A stretch of DNA of 34,411 bases from Deltaproteobacteria bacterium (lineage in GTDB: Bacteria; Desulfobacterota; Syntrophia; Syntrophales; JAFGIO01). The position numbers and the translations under genes are program-made. The stretch lies in NCBI GenBank assembly GCA_016929555.1, contig JAFGIO010000205.1, positions 1 through 34,411 on the forward strand. The letters are read 5' to 3'. This document shows positions 18,652-28,372 of this stretch, piece after piece (the stretch's first letter is position 1; the number at the start of each line of letters is the position of its first letter). The notes under the pieces were generated by a model. It was not told the origin of the DNA. It saw only the letters and a program-made list of their open reading frames with translations, and made no database searches.

Positions 18652-20340
18652 ATGGGCATCTCCCTGTCTTTCGACAACCTGTCCTTCACCTACCGCGGCG
18701 CCGAAAAGCCAGCCATCGAGAGAATCCGGGGCGATATCAAGGAAGGCGCCTTCGTCGTCATCATGGGCCACGGGGGCGCGGGCAAATCAAGCCTCTGCTG
18801 CACGGCCAACGGTCTGATCCCCAGGTTCTTCCGGGGCGATTACCGGGGCCGCGTTCTGACCCAGGGGATCGAGGCGGCTGGCGCCGGTGTCGGCGTTTCG
18901 GACCTCTCCCGAATCGTGGGACTGGTCATGCAGGACTTCGAGGTGCAGCTGTTCTCCAGCAACGTGGAGCTGGAAATGGCCTTCGGACCGGAGAACCTCG
19001 GCCTGTCGCGGGAGCGGATCGGTGAACTTCTCGATCGCTACCTTCCCTTCGTCGGTCTCGGAGGCATGAACCGCCGCGATACGGCGACCCTGTCGGGAGG
19101 ACAGAAGCAGCGGCTCGCCATCGGCGCCGTCCTGACCATGGAAACCCCCGTCCTGATCCTGGACGAGCCCACGACGGACCTGGACCCGAGGGGACGTTCC
19201 GACATTCTTTCGCTTGCCGCAGACCTCAAGGACAGCAGGCGCACCCTGGTCATGGCGGACAATGATGCCGAAACAGCCGCGGACGCCAGCCGGATATGGC
19301 TTATGCGGCAGGGCGTCCTGATCGCCCAGGGACCCCCGGAACAATTGCTCGCCGACCCCGGGCTTCTTCAGTCCTGCGGGGTCAAACCTCCCCCCACCGT
19401 CACCCTTTTCGAATCCCTGGGCTGGCCGGGCCGTCCCCTGACGCCGGAGGAAGCGATTTCGGAAATCCGGAACCGTAACCTGATATCTCCCCGGCGGGAC
19501 GGCAAATCCGCCCCACCACCCCGTGCCGCTTCGCGGGGCGGGCCCGCCATCCTGGAGACGCAGGACCTCTGTTTCCGATACCCTGGAAGCTCCGTGAACG
19601 CTCTCGATCATATCGACCTGGCCATCCGGGAGGGGGAATTCGTCGCCCTGATCGGCCAGAACGGTTCCGGCAAGACGACCCTGGCGAAGCATTTCAATGG
19701 TCTGCTGAAGCCGACGTCGGGCCGCCTGTTCGTTGACGGGAAGCCCGCTTCGTCCTTCACCCGGCACCAGCTTGCCCGCCAGGTGGGCTACGTCTTCCAG
19801 AATCCCGACCACCAGATCTTCGCCCCCACGGTTCGGGAAGAGGTGGGATTCGGCCTGAAGGTCCTGGGCGAGCCCTCGAAGGTCATCGAGAGAAACGTCG
19901 AGGAGGCCCTTGCCGCCACGGGGCTTGCCGGCTATGGCGAGCGGTCCCCCTTTCTGCTGAGCCGGGGGGAAAGACAGCGTGTGGCCGTGGCCTCTGTGCT
20001 CGCCATTAAACCGCCCGTGATCGTCCTGGACGAGCCGACCACGGGGCTGGACGACCGCCATCAGCAGGACAGCCTGGAGATGCTTCGCAATCTGAACAGG
20101 CAGGGCCATACCATCATCATTATCACCCATGCCATGGCCGTCGCCGAGGCCTTCGCAAGCCGGACCATCGTCATGAAGGAGGGCCGGTTGCTCGCCAACG
20201 GTCCGACTCGGGACGTTTTCTCCGAAGAGGCCCTGCTTGCCAAGGCCGCCCTGATCCCTTCCCCACTGGCAAGATTGAGCAACCGCCTGGGACTTGCGGC
20301 CCTGACCCTTCCGGAGATGGTCGAGGAGCTGAAGGCGTGA
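18652..20340 (+). CDS. ECF-type ABC transporter ATP-binding protein with two fused ATPase domains (EcfA-EcfA')
   Basis: Walker A GHGGAGKSS and GQNGSGKTT; signatures LSGGQKQR and LSRGERQR; Walker B VLILDEPTTDLDP and VIVLDEPTTGLDD; Q-loop FQNPDHQIFAPTVREEVGFG. Confidence 0.92.
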   Translation: MGISLSFDNLSFTYRGAEKPAIERIRGDIKEGAFVVIMGHGGAGKSSLCCTANGLIPRFFRGDYRGRVLTQGIEAAGAGVGVSDLSRIVGLVMQDFEVQLFSSNVELEMAFGPENLGLSRERIGELLDRYLPFVGLGGMNRRDTATLSGGQKQRLAIGAVLTMETPVLILDEPTTDLDPRGRSDILSLAADLKDSRRTLVMADNDAETAADASRIWLMRQGVLIAQGPPEQLLADPGLLQSCGVKPPPTVTLFESLGWPGRPLTPEEAISEIRNRNLISPRRDGKSAPPPRAASRGGPAILETQDLCFRYPGSSVNALDHIDLAIREGEFVALIGQNGSGKTTLAKHFNGLLKPTSGRLFVDGKPASSFTRHQLARQVGYVFQNPDHQIFAPTVREEVGFGLKVLGEPSKVIERNVEEALAATGLAGYGERSPFLLSRGERQRVAVASVLAIKPPVIVLDEPTTGLDDRHQQDSLEMLRNLNRQGHTIIIITHAMAVAEAFASRTIVMKEGRLLANGPTRDVFSEEALLAKAALIPSPLARLSNRLGLAALTLPEMVEELKA

Positions 20341-21131
20341 ACCTTTCCCTCTACCGCGATGAAGGCACATGGCTCCACCGCCTGGATCCCCGGACCAAGA
20401 TCGTCGGGGCGCTGGTGATCTTCGCCTGGTGCCTCTGTTTCAACCACCCTGCCCCCCAGGTCATGATCATGGCCTCCCTGGTTTTGATCGCATTCCTGTC
20501 GCGGTCCCAGGGAACCTTCTGGACGCTGCGCCACCTTCTGGTCCTGCTGATCCTGTTCAGCAGCGCCCTCTGGCCCTTTTTCGTCCGGGGTCAAAACGCC
20601 CTCTGGGCATGGAGGTCCCTGCAGATCAGCCGGGAGTCCCTTTTATTCGGCATCGCCATGGGGCTGCGCCTGGCCAGTTTCGTCATGGCGGGACTGCTGC
20701 TCCTGGCAACGACACGGAACGAGGAAATCACAGGCGGCCTGATTCGTCTCGGACTCCCATACCCCGTCGCCTTTGCCCTCGCCACGGCCCTGCGTCTTGT
20801 GCCCACCTTCGCCGGCGCCGGTGCAGCAATCGTTCAGGCCCAGGTTTCCCGGGGACTGGATCTGGAAACGAAGAACCTCGTCGCCCGGATTGGCAAGTTC
20901 ATCCCCTTGGCCGTCCCCATGTTCATCACGGCCATCCGCTACACGAACTTTCTCGCCATGGCTCTGGAGTCGAGAGGTTTCAGGCCCGACAGGCCCCGGA
21001 GCTTCTTCTACGAACCCCGGATGGCCCGCCTTGACTGGCTGGTGCTCGTGATCCTGTTCTGCCTTTTCGGATTGTTCCTGTATCTCAGACTGGGGATGGG
21101 GATGGGCGTGATCATGCCGGGTCGGCTCTGA
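20337..21131 (+). CDS. Energy-coupling factor transporter transmembrane protein EcfT
   Basis: LYRDEGTWLHRLDPRTKIVGAL N-terminus, ALRLVPTF, ALESRGFRPD; GTG start overlaps the ATPase stop (GTGA). Confidence 0.9.
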   Translation: MNLSLYRDEGTWLHRLDPRTKIVGALVIFAWCLCFNHPAPQVMIMASLVLIAFLSRSQGTFWTLRHLLVLLILFSSALWPFFVRGQNALWAWRSLQISRESLLFGIAMGLRLASFVMAGLLLLATTRNEEITGGLIRLGLPYPVAFALATALRLVPTFAGAGAAIVQAQVSRGLDLETKNLVARIGKFIPLAVPMFITAIRYTNFLAMALESRGFRPDRPRSFFYEPRMARLDWLVLVILFCLFGLFLYLRLGMGMGVIMPGRL

Positions 21132-21387
21132 GGCCGCCGGCGCCTTCAACCTGTAAAACCCTCCCGCACAAACTCTTCCTGCTGCGGTCTTTCGCCTTGA
21201 CGAAGTATAAAAACGTGACTGCGGAATCAACGACCGGCGGCATTTGCGCTTCCGATTCGGAAAGGGCAATGCCAGTGCTGGGGATATTGTCGTGATAAAC
21301 AGAACCCCTGTCCGTTGGTCTCGCACCGGACGGGACTGCTGCCGTATATCCGCAACCGAGATTCGAAAACAGGGTTAGAGCTGCCTC

Positions 21388-22150
21388 CTATGCAACACCC
21401 GCCGTCTTCGGTTTGCTCATTTCCTGTTCAACCCGCGTAAGTTTGACAAACAGGATCATGATGACAAACAGGACGTTCGCCACTGCTCCAAGCAGGTACA
21501 GGAGTTGGTAGCTGTTCGTGGCTTCGGCGATTCTGCCCGCCACCAACGGCCCCAAACCGCCAATGGCGCCGACGACAAGTCCGAACAAACCCAGAATCGA
21601 AGCCAGGTGAAGCCTCCCGAAGAGATCGCCGAAGAAGGGTGGAACGATGACCAGGATCGGCGACATGACGATACCGGACCAGATGGCAAAGATATAAAGA
21701 GGGGTGGGGCTCAAGGCAAAGAGCCATGCGTATGTGTAGCCGATTGCGATCAGAAAACCGAAAAACAGGAAGGCCTTCCTCTTTCCGAGCTTGTCCGCCA
21801 CCCATCCGCCGCCGAACCTGCCTATTACGGAAGGCAACGCCCAGGCCGACATCACCAGAGCCGCCTGCGCGGCCGTCATTCCCACGCTGAGGCCGATCAT
21901 CGTGGCATTGAACAAAAAGCCTGTGAAAACCAGTGTCGCTAGGGCCAGAGATATGGCAATTATCCAGAACTGCGCCGATTTCAACGCTTCCCCTCTCGTC
22001 ATATGGGGCTCGTCAGCCAGCATTTTCCCGACCGCTCCCAGGACCGCCTTCGCTTCCTCATAGGACATACCGTCCATCTGAAGCCCCACGCTTTCCGGTG
22101 TGTCCTTGATCAGGAAGAGGGCCAAAAGGAAAACGATCGAATTATTTTTC
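21388..22150 (-). pseudogene. MFS transporter remnant: C-terminal portion only (N-terminal half missing)
   Basis: KDTPESVGLQMDGM central-loop motif, then SAQFWIIAISLALATLVFTGF and VIGRFGGGWVADKLGKRKAFL; homology begins abruptly at the tyrA stop codon. Confidence 0.75.
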
Positions 22151-22924
22151 ATCCTCACCGATGAGGGCGGCCAGGGAGGCGGCGTCACGCCGCCCGATGA
22201 GGGTCCTGACCCGTGCAAGCTGCCGCTCGTAAAGTTCGACGACGCCGCCGATATGCCGGTTACCGGTGATGATCTCCGCATAGAGACCGGGATTGCCCCT
22301 GAAGACCTTGTCGACGAATGCCATTTTGGTCCGGAAGATAGGGGTGGAGAAATCTTCCAGTTCCGCGGAAGTTACGCCCGCCTCCCGCAGTGCAAGCCCC
22401 AGTGTGATCGTGTTGAGGTGGTTGAGCCCCTGCACGAGGGCCATCATCCCGTCGTGCTTCTCCGGCGTCGCCTCTTTGAGCCGGGCGCCGCTGCGCCCCA
22501 GAACGTCGAGAAGCCAGGGCAGCCACCGCTTCGTCCTGACGGGACAATAGACGATATTCTGTCCTTCCGCCGAAGCAACGTCCGGCCCGAAGAGGGGGTG
22601 AAGCCCGATGACCTCCGAGCGGGAATGGGCGAGCATCGCCCTCACCGGTTCCGCCTTCAGAGAGGTGAAATCCATGAAGAGAGCCTCTTCCCGGACGAAG
22701 GGACCTGCCTGCTCGATGACCCCCAGGGTGGCATCGATGGGCACACTGACGATGACGACGTCACAGCGGCCGGCCAGGGCGGTGATGCCCAATCCTGTCC
22801 GCCTGCCCGAAACATGGACAACATAACCCTCCCTTTTGAAAAACTCGGCAAACCAGGCGCCCATTCCACCCGTGCCGCCGATGATTCCGATCTCGATTCC
22901 GGCCATAGAATCCCTTTCATCCAC
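22142..22924 (-). CDS. tyrA: Prephenate dehydrogenase (TyrA-like)
   Basis: IGIIGGTGGMGAWFAEFFKREGYVVHVSGR, VIVSVPIDATLGVIEQAGPF, GLHPLFGPDVAS; likely start MAGIEIG at about 22906. Confidence 0.85.
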   Translation of the reverse strand: MDERDSMAGIEIGIIGGTGGMGAWFAEFFKREGYVVHVSGRRTGLGITALAGRCDVVIVSVPIDATLGVIEQAGPFVREEALFMDFTSLKAEPVRAMLAHSRSEVIGLHPLFGPDVASAEGQNIVYCPVRTKRWLPWLLDVLGRSGARLKEATPEKHDGMMALVQGLNHLNTITLGLALREAGVTSAELEDFSTPIFRTKMAFVDKVFRGNPGLYAEIITGNRHIGGVVELYERQLARVRTLIGRRDAASLAALIGEDEK

Positions 22925-22941
22925 GCGTATCTTAGAGAATG

Positions 22942-23997
22942 CTATTGTCCGGCCGCCTGCTGTCTCATCATGTGATCGGCCAGAACGATGGCGACCATGG
23001 CCTCACAGACGGGAATGATGCGGGGAATGACGGCGACATCGTGACGCCCCCTCACGGTGACGGTCATCGGCCTACCCCGGACGTCCACGGTTTGCTGCTC
23101 CTTTTCGATCGAGGGAATCGGCTTGCAGGCCGCCCGGAGAATGATCTCAGCGCCCGTAGTGATGCCGGCCAGGATCCCCCCCGCGTGGTTCGTGAGAAAC
23201 CCCTCCGCCGTTATGGGATCGTTGCACCGCGACCCCTTCATGCGCGCCGCCTGAAGGCCGGCCCCTACCTCAACGGCCTTGACCGTTCCGATGCTCATGA
23301 GCGCCCCGGCAAGATCGGCATCGATCCTGTCGAAGACGGGTTCGCCGAGCCCTGCGGGGCAGCCGCGGACGCGGATCTCCACAATGCCCCCCAAGGAGTC
23401 ACCCTCGCTCTTTGCCTGCCGCAGCGCCGCCTCCATCCTCCCGGCGGCCTCGGCATCGGGACAGCAGAGAGAATTTCTGCCGATTTCCCTTTCTGAAAAG
23501 CGCCGTGAGGAAATGCCTCCGATCTCCAGCGTATAACCGATAATTTCGATCCCCTGCCGTCCGATGACCTTCTTGGCGACGGCGCCGGCAGCCACCCGGG
23601 CCGCTGTCTCGCGGCCCGAAGCCCGCCCGCCGCCCCGGTGGTCCCGGATGCCGTATTTGCTTTGATAGGAAATATCCCCGTGACCCGGTCGAAAGACATC
23701 CCGCAGGTCCTCATAGGCATTGCTCCGGGCATCCCGGTTTTCGATGACGAGAGAGATGGGAGTCCCCGTGGTCTTCCCTTCGAAGGTTCCGGAGAGAATC
23801 CGCACCCGATCCGGTTCGGAACGTGCTGACGCCGATGGCCGACGGCCCGGACGCCTCCGGTCCAGGTCTTTTTGAATATCAGACTCTTCAAGGTCTATCT
23901 TCGGCGGGCAGCCGTCGATAACGGCGCCTGTTGCCGGTCCATGCGATTCCCCCCAGGTGCTGACGCGAAAAAGGACCCCGATGGTGTTGCCTGCCAT
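22942..23997 (-). CDS. aroC: Chorismate synthase
   Basis: [78 protein letters not shown]. Confidence 0.96.
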   Translation of the reverse strand: MAGNTIGVLFRVSTWGESHGPATGAVIDGCPPKIDLEESDIQKDLDRRRPGRRPSASARSEPDRVRILSGTFEGKTTGTPISLVIENRDARSNAYEDLRDVFRPGHGDISYQSKYGIRDHRGGGRASGRETAARVAAGAVAKKVIGRQGIEIIGYTLEIGGISSRRFSEREIGRNSLCCPDAEAAGRMEAALRQAKSEGDSLGGIVEIRVRGCPAGLGEPVFDRIDADLAGALMSIGTVKAVEVGAGLQAARMKGSRCNDPITAEGFLTNHAGGILAGITTGAEIILRAACKPIPSIEKEQQTVDVRGRPMTVTVRGRHDVAVIPRIIPVCEAMVAIVLADHMMRQQAAGQ

Positions 23998-24006
23998 GGT
24001 ACCTCC

Positions 24007-24540
24007 TCAGGCCTTGGACTTCTCGAGATGCTTCAAGTAACCGACGATCAGATCGGCTATCTCGCCGATCGTCCGTCCGGTCGTGTAAACTGTGAAGCGG
24101 CTGAGCTCCCGGTACCGGACCTCACGCCTTCGTAGAACCTCCTCTATCTCTTCACAGGCATCATCGCCCGCCAAGGGCGGCCTCTGGCCTGCGCCGGCCC
24201 CGTCGTTTCGCATCCGTTCCAAGATCGTCTGGCTATCGGCGGTCAACAGGACGAACAGCCCTTCGGGCACGAGGACCCGCACATTTTCGTCCTCCATGAC
24301 GGCGCCGCCCCCCAGGGCGATGACCCTGTCGCCGGGACCGACCGCTTTTCTCACGGCAGCCCTTTCCTCGAGACGGAAGGCTTCCCAACCGCCATCGGAA
24401 ACGATTTGATCAATGGTCCTGCCTGTTTGCAGGCAGACCATCCGGTCCGTGTCGAAGAAGGGAAGTCCCAACTGCTCGGCAAGCCTCTCCCCGACGGAGG
24501 TTTTTCCCGTGCAGCGGTAGCCGATCAGAATGATGCGCAT
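24007..24540 (-). CDS. aroK: Shikimate kinase
   Basis: IILIGYRCTGKTSVGERLAEQLGLPFFDTD; VIALGGGAVMEDENVRVL. Confidence 0.93.
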   Translation of the reverse strand: MRIILIGYRCTGKTSVGERLAEQLGLPFFDTDRMVCLQTGRTIDQIVSDGGWEAFRLEERAAVRKAVGPGDRVIALGGGAVMEDENVRVLVPEGLFVLLTADSQTILERMRNDGAGAGQRPPLAGDDACEEIEEVLRRREVRYRELSRFTVYTTGRTIGEIADLIVGYLKHLEKSKA

Positions 24541-24543
24541 CTC

Positions 24544-25803
24544 TCAGTACAGTCCCTTCAAGGTCTCCCAGAAACCGGGAAAGGATTTGCCGACGCAGCC
24601 CTCGCCCTGTATCTTCATGCCCGGCGCGACGAGCCCCAGGATAGCGAAACTCATGGCCAGGCGGTGATCGTCATAGGTCTCTATCTCGGCGCCCCGGGGA
24701 GAACCGCCTTCGATGACCAGTCCATCGGGCAGTTCCCTTGCGTCGACGAAGGTTTTCCGCAGCTCCGCCGCCAGGGCGGCGAGACGATCGCTCTCCTTTG
24801 CCCGCAGATGGGCAACGCCGGTGATGGCCGTCCGGCCGGGCCGCAGGGCGGACAGTACGGCCAGGGTCGGAACCATGTCCGGCATGTCGGCCAGATTGAA
24901 AACAAGGTCCCCGGGAACCATCGCGCCGCCCGTCAGCTCGATATAATCTGCTCCCTTGACTGCCCGGCATCCCAGCCTTTCCATGATCCCGACGATCCCG
25001 ACGTCCCCCTGGAGCGACCGGGCGTTGACCGCTTCGACCCGCACCCTGCCCCCGCAGAGGGCGGCTGCGAGAAAGAAGTAGGAGGCGCTGGACAGGTCGC
25101 CTTCGACGGTGTACTCCCGTCCCCGGTAGGGTTTTCCCCTTTCCACCCGAAAACAGGACCCTTCCCGGTGAACTTCCGCCCCGAAGGTCTTCATGACTTC
25201 GATGGTCATGTCCACATAGGGCAGGGACGGCACGCGGCCCTTCAACTCGACGGTTACCTCCCGTCCTGCATAGGGCGCGGAGAGAAGGAGCGATGAGATA
25301 TACTGGCTGCTCTCAATATCCCCGAAAACAGCCTTTCCCCCCGGCAGACCGGAAGCCTCGATCATGACCGGCGGATGGCCGTCCTTTCCGAGGCTGCGTG
25401 CAGCGACACCGAGCCCCTTCAGCGCATCGAGCATCGGACCCACAGGCCGCTCGCAGAGACGGGGGCTCCCCGTCAGAACGAAGGCGCCTTCCCCCAGGGC
25501 GGCAAGGCCCATGAGCAGCCGCAGGGCCGTCCCGTTGTTCCCGAGAAAGATGTCCCCGGCGGCTTGGGTGACCCGGCCTCTGCCGCCCTCGACCGTTACA
25601 CCCGTCTTTTCCGCGTTGATCTTGATGCCCATCATCCCCAGCGCCTCCATCATGATCCGCGTATCCTGGGAAATCAAGAGGTCCCGAAGATTGGACTTTC
25701 CTTCCGCCAGGGCGGCACAGACCAGCGCCCGCTGGCTGTAGCTCTTGGAACCGGGCACCCGGACGGCGGCATCAAGTTTTTCAACAGGCTTTATTTCGAT
25801 CAT
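24544..25803 (-). CDS. aroA: 3-phosphoshikimate 1-carboxyvinyltransferase (EPSP synthase)
   Basis: VPGSKSYSQRALVCAALAEGKSNL, LGNNGTALRLLMGLAALGEG, LRAKESDRLAALAAELRK, YDDHRLAMSFAILGL. Confidence 0.96.
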   Translation of the reverse strand: MIEIKPVEKLDAAVRVPGSKSYSQRALVCAALAEGKSNLRDLLISQDTRIMMEALGMMGIKINAEKTGVTVEGGRGRVTQAAGDIFLGNNGTALRLLMGLAALGEGAFVLTGSPRLCERPVGPMLDALKGLGVAARSLGKDGHPPVMIEASGLPGGKAVFGDIESSQYISSLLLSAPYAGREVTVELKGRVPSLPYVDMTIEVMKTFGAEVHREGSCFRVERGKPYRGREYTVEGDLSSASYFFLAAALCGGRVRVEAVNARSLQGDVGIVGIMERLGCRAVKGADYIELTGGAMVPGDLVFNLADMPDMVPTLAVLSALRPGRTAITGVAHLRAKESDRLAALAAELRKTFVDARELPDGLVIEGGSPRGAEIETYDDHRLAMSFAILGLVAPGMKIQGEGCVGKSFPGFWETLKGLY

Positions 25804-26611
25804 CGGCCTTGAGTGTCTCCAAAACGACTTCGCGCATTACGGATAGGGGAGGCTCCAATCCAGTCCATAGCCTGATTTGCTGAGCGCCTTGATGTACGAA
25901 CATTCCCAGACCGGACCGGACGAAGCACCCGGCGGCCTCGGCCTGGGCAAGCAGTTTCGACTTCAGGGGGTTGTAGATGAGATCGACAACCCATGCGAAG
26001 CGGGAAAGGTCCAATCCCGGAAGCGGCGTCTGCTCCACGGCCGGTGCCATCCCGACGGGGGTGGCGTTGATCAGGCAATCGGCGCTCAACCGGCCGATCT
26101 CGGTCAAGGACTGCCAGGGACAGCCGAAGCCGGCGGCCAGGGCCTCTCCCTTCGTTCGGCTGCGGCTGATGACGAAGGGCCTTCCCTCTTCCCTCACGAT
26201 GGCGTAGAGGGCGGCCCTTGCCGCACCCCCCGCCCCCAAGACGGCAAAGGTCTTTCCCTGGATGACCATGCACTCCCCGAGATCCTCCGCAAGGCCGCTC
26301 CAGTCCGTGTTGAATCCCTCAAGCCTCCCGTTCCGGTTTACGATGGTATTGACGGCGCCGACGGCCCTGGCCGCTTCGTCGATGGAATCGAGCCAGGCCA
26401 TTGCCTGGGTCTTGAAGGGAAGCGTGACGCTGACGCCCCGGATATCGAGACCCCGGATTCCGCGGACGGCGGCCTCGATATCAGCGACGCGGAAGGGAAT
26501 ATAGAGCGCCCCGATTCCCATCGCCTCGTAGGCGGCGCGATGCATGAGGGGAGAGAGGCTGTGCCCCACGGGATCGCCGAATAGGGCATATATCTCCTTC
26601 TGCGCGCTCAT
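25781..26611 (-). CDS. aroE: Shikimate dehydrogenase
   Basis: YALFGDPVGHSLSPLMHRAAYEAMGIGALYIPF, VSVTLPFKTQAMAWLD, GFNTDWSGL, AVLGAGGAARAALYAI. Confidence 0.95.
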   Translation of the reverse strand: MSAQKEIYALFGDPVGHSLSPLMHRAAYEAMGIGALYIPFRVADIEAAVRGIRGLDIRGVSVTLPFKTQAMAWLDSIDEAARAVGAVNTIVNRNGRLEGFNTDWSGLAEDLGECMVIQGKTFAVLGAGGAARAALYAIVREEGRPFVISRSRTKGEALAAGFGCPWQSLTEIGRLSADCLINATPVGMAPAVEQTPLPGLDLSRFAWVVDLIYNPLKSKLLAQAEAAGCFVRSGLGMFVHQGAQQIRLWTGLEPPLSVMREVVLETLKADDRNKAC

Positions 26612-26615
26612 TGCC

Positions 26616-27296
26616 TTACCCAAGGGACAGCTCCCGATAGATTGCCATGGCCTTCTCCACGGTCATCTGGCCCGGGGCCGATTCCTCGCCTGCCCGCAGC
26701 GCCGCATAGGTCAGAAACGACCCCAGCAGGGGGGCTACGACCCGGCTCAACCGCCCCAAATCGCCCATACAGAAAGCGATGATTTTTCGGCCCTTTCGAT
26801 GCGCATAGGGGATGAGGTTGAGCAGGCGCAGGTTGTCTTCGATGCGGCGGGCATAGGTGACGATCTTTGCGACATCGCCGGCCCCGCAGGCTTCCATTCG
26901 CCCTTTCAGAACCGTCAGGGCCGGAGTGCCGCTGAAGTCGTGGCTGGAAACGATCAGCAGGGTGCGATGCCCCTGGAGGGCGATGTCCGACCGCAACCGG
27001 TCGAGCAGATCGGGATCGGTGGCGGCTTCGATGTCCACGTAGCCGGCCCCGAGCCTGACGGCCTGTCGGAGCAGATCGACCCGTTCGCGCTCTGTCCCAT
27101 TGAATCCGCCTCCCTCTTCCTTTCTGCGGTTGGTTGCGATGATCCTGTCCGATCCCTTGTTCAGAAGCGTCGATAGGTCGGGATCGGCCATCCGATCGAG
27201 CCGCAGCTCGACCATATCGGCCAGACGGAAAGCCTCTTCCATCTTGACCAGGGCCGCTGAGGTGTCGCCGCCCGTAACGGGCACACAGGTGATCAC
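26616..27296 (-). CDS. aroD: Type I 3-dehydroquinate dehydratase
   Basis: VELRLDRMADPD, LIVSSHDFSGTPAL, KIVTYARRIEDNLRLL; GTG start at 27296 overlaps the upstream TGA stop. Confidence 0.9.
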   Translation of the reverse strand: MITCVPVTGGDTSAALVKMEEAFRLADMVELRLDRMADPDLSTLLNKGSDRIIATNRRKEEGGGFNGTERERVDLLRQAVRLGAGYVDIEAATDPDLLDRLRSDIALQGHRTLLIVSSHDFSGTPALTVLKGRMEACGAGDVAKIVTYARRIEDNLRLLNLIPYAHRKGRKIIAFCMGDLGRLSRVVAPLLGSFLTYAALRAGEESAPGQMTVEKAMAIYRELSLG

Positions 27297-28372
27297 GACT
27301 GGCCTCCCCGGGGATAGGATCCCAGGAATTTGAAGAAGGTCGTTTTCCCTTTGAGCTCCTCCAGGCATTGGGCAATCTCAGGCTGCTCGATATGCCCTAG
27401 GAAATCGACAAAGAACAGGTATTCCCACATCCTGTCTTTCGCCGGATAGGATTCGATCCGCGTGAGGTTTATTCCCATCCGGGCGAAGGACTCCAGGGCC
27501 CTGTGAAGGCCCCCGGGCACATGGGGCGTTCCGAAGGCGATGGAGGTCTTGTCTTCCCCCGAGGCGGCCCCCTGACCCTGACCGATGACGAAAAACCGCG
27601 TCGTATTCAAGGGATGGTCCTCGATGCCCTGCGACAGGATCCTTAGACCGTAGGTTTCTGCCAGCAGTTCGCTGCCTACGGCGGCGCCTTCACCGTCTTC
27701 CAAGGCCCGGCGTGCGGCGCCGGCCGTGCTTTCGACCTCGACGAGACTGGCCAGGGGCGCATGCCTTGCAAGCCAGCCCCGGGATTGGGCAAGGGCCTGG
27801 GGATGGGAGTAGATTCTTTTGATCCCCTGCAGGTGCTCACAGGTGGAGACCAGGGTATGGGTGATCCGCAGATATATCTCCGCCCTGATGGAAAGGGGCG
27901 TGGAAACGAGCCGGTCCAGAGACTGCTTTACCGATCCCTCGAGGGAATTTTCCACGGGAACGACCCCCAACTGCACCCTCCCCTTTTCAACGAAGGTGAA
28001 GACATCGGAAATGGTTGCCTGAGGCAGAAGTGCGGCAGCTCTGCCGAAATGGGACAGAACCGCCAGATGGGAGAAGGATGCCTCCGGTCCCAGATAGGCG
28101 ACGCTGATCGGCGCCTGCAATGCACGAGAGGTCGATATGATCTCGCGATAGATGTCCTTCAGGGCATTGTGAGAGAGGGGACCTTCGTTCAGGCGCATCA
28201 GGTATTCAAGGACCCGAACCTCCTGGCCGGGATCGTAAATCTCCCAGCCCTCCTGGTCCTTCAAACGGCCTATCTCCACGCAAAGGGACGCCCTGGCGTT
28301 GAGCAGACTCACGATCTGCCTGTCCTTCGCCCTGATCCGCTCCCTCAGATTTTCAAGCTTGTCCTTGCCCAT
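27293..28372 (-). CDS. pheA: Bifunctional chorismate mutase / prephenate dehydratase (P-protein) with ACT domain
   Basis: LRERIRAKDRQIVSLLNARASLCVEIGRLKD (chorismate mutase), YLGPEASFSHLAV and NTTRFFVIGQG (PDT), ALESFARMGINLTRIESYPAKDRMWEYLFFVDF (ACT). Confidence 0.94.
   Translation of the reverse strand: MGKDKLENLRERIRAKDRQIVSLLNARASLCVEIGRLKDQEGWEIYDPGQEVRVLEYLMRLNEGPLSHNALKDIYREIISTSRALQAPISVAYLGPEASFSHLAVLSHFGRAAALLPQATISDVFTFVEKGRVQLGVVPVENSLEGSVKQSLDRLVSTPLSIRAEIYLRITHTLVSTCEHLQGIKRIYSHPQALAQSRGWLARHAPLASLVEVESTAGAARRALEDGEGAAVGSELLAETYGLRILSQGIEDHPLNTTRFFVIGQGQGAASGEDKTSIAFGTPHVPGGLHRALESFARMGINLTRIESYPAKDRMWEYLFFVDFLGHIEQPEIAQCLEELKGKTTFFKFLGSYPRGGQS

Noticed and set aside
18787-20370. 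527-aa minus-strand ORF opposite the ECF ATPase gene
   Set aside because: Shadow of a well-supported double ABC ATPase; no domain signatures.
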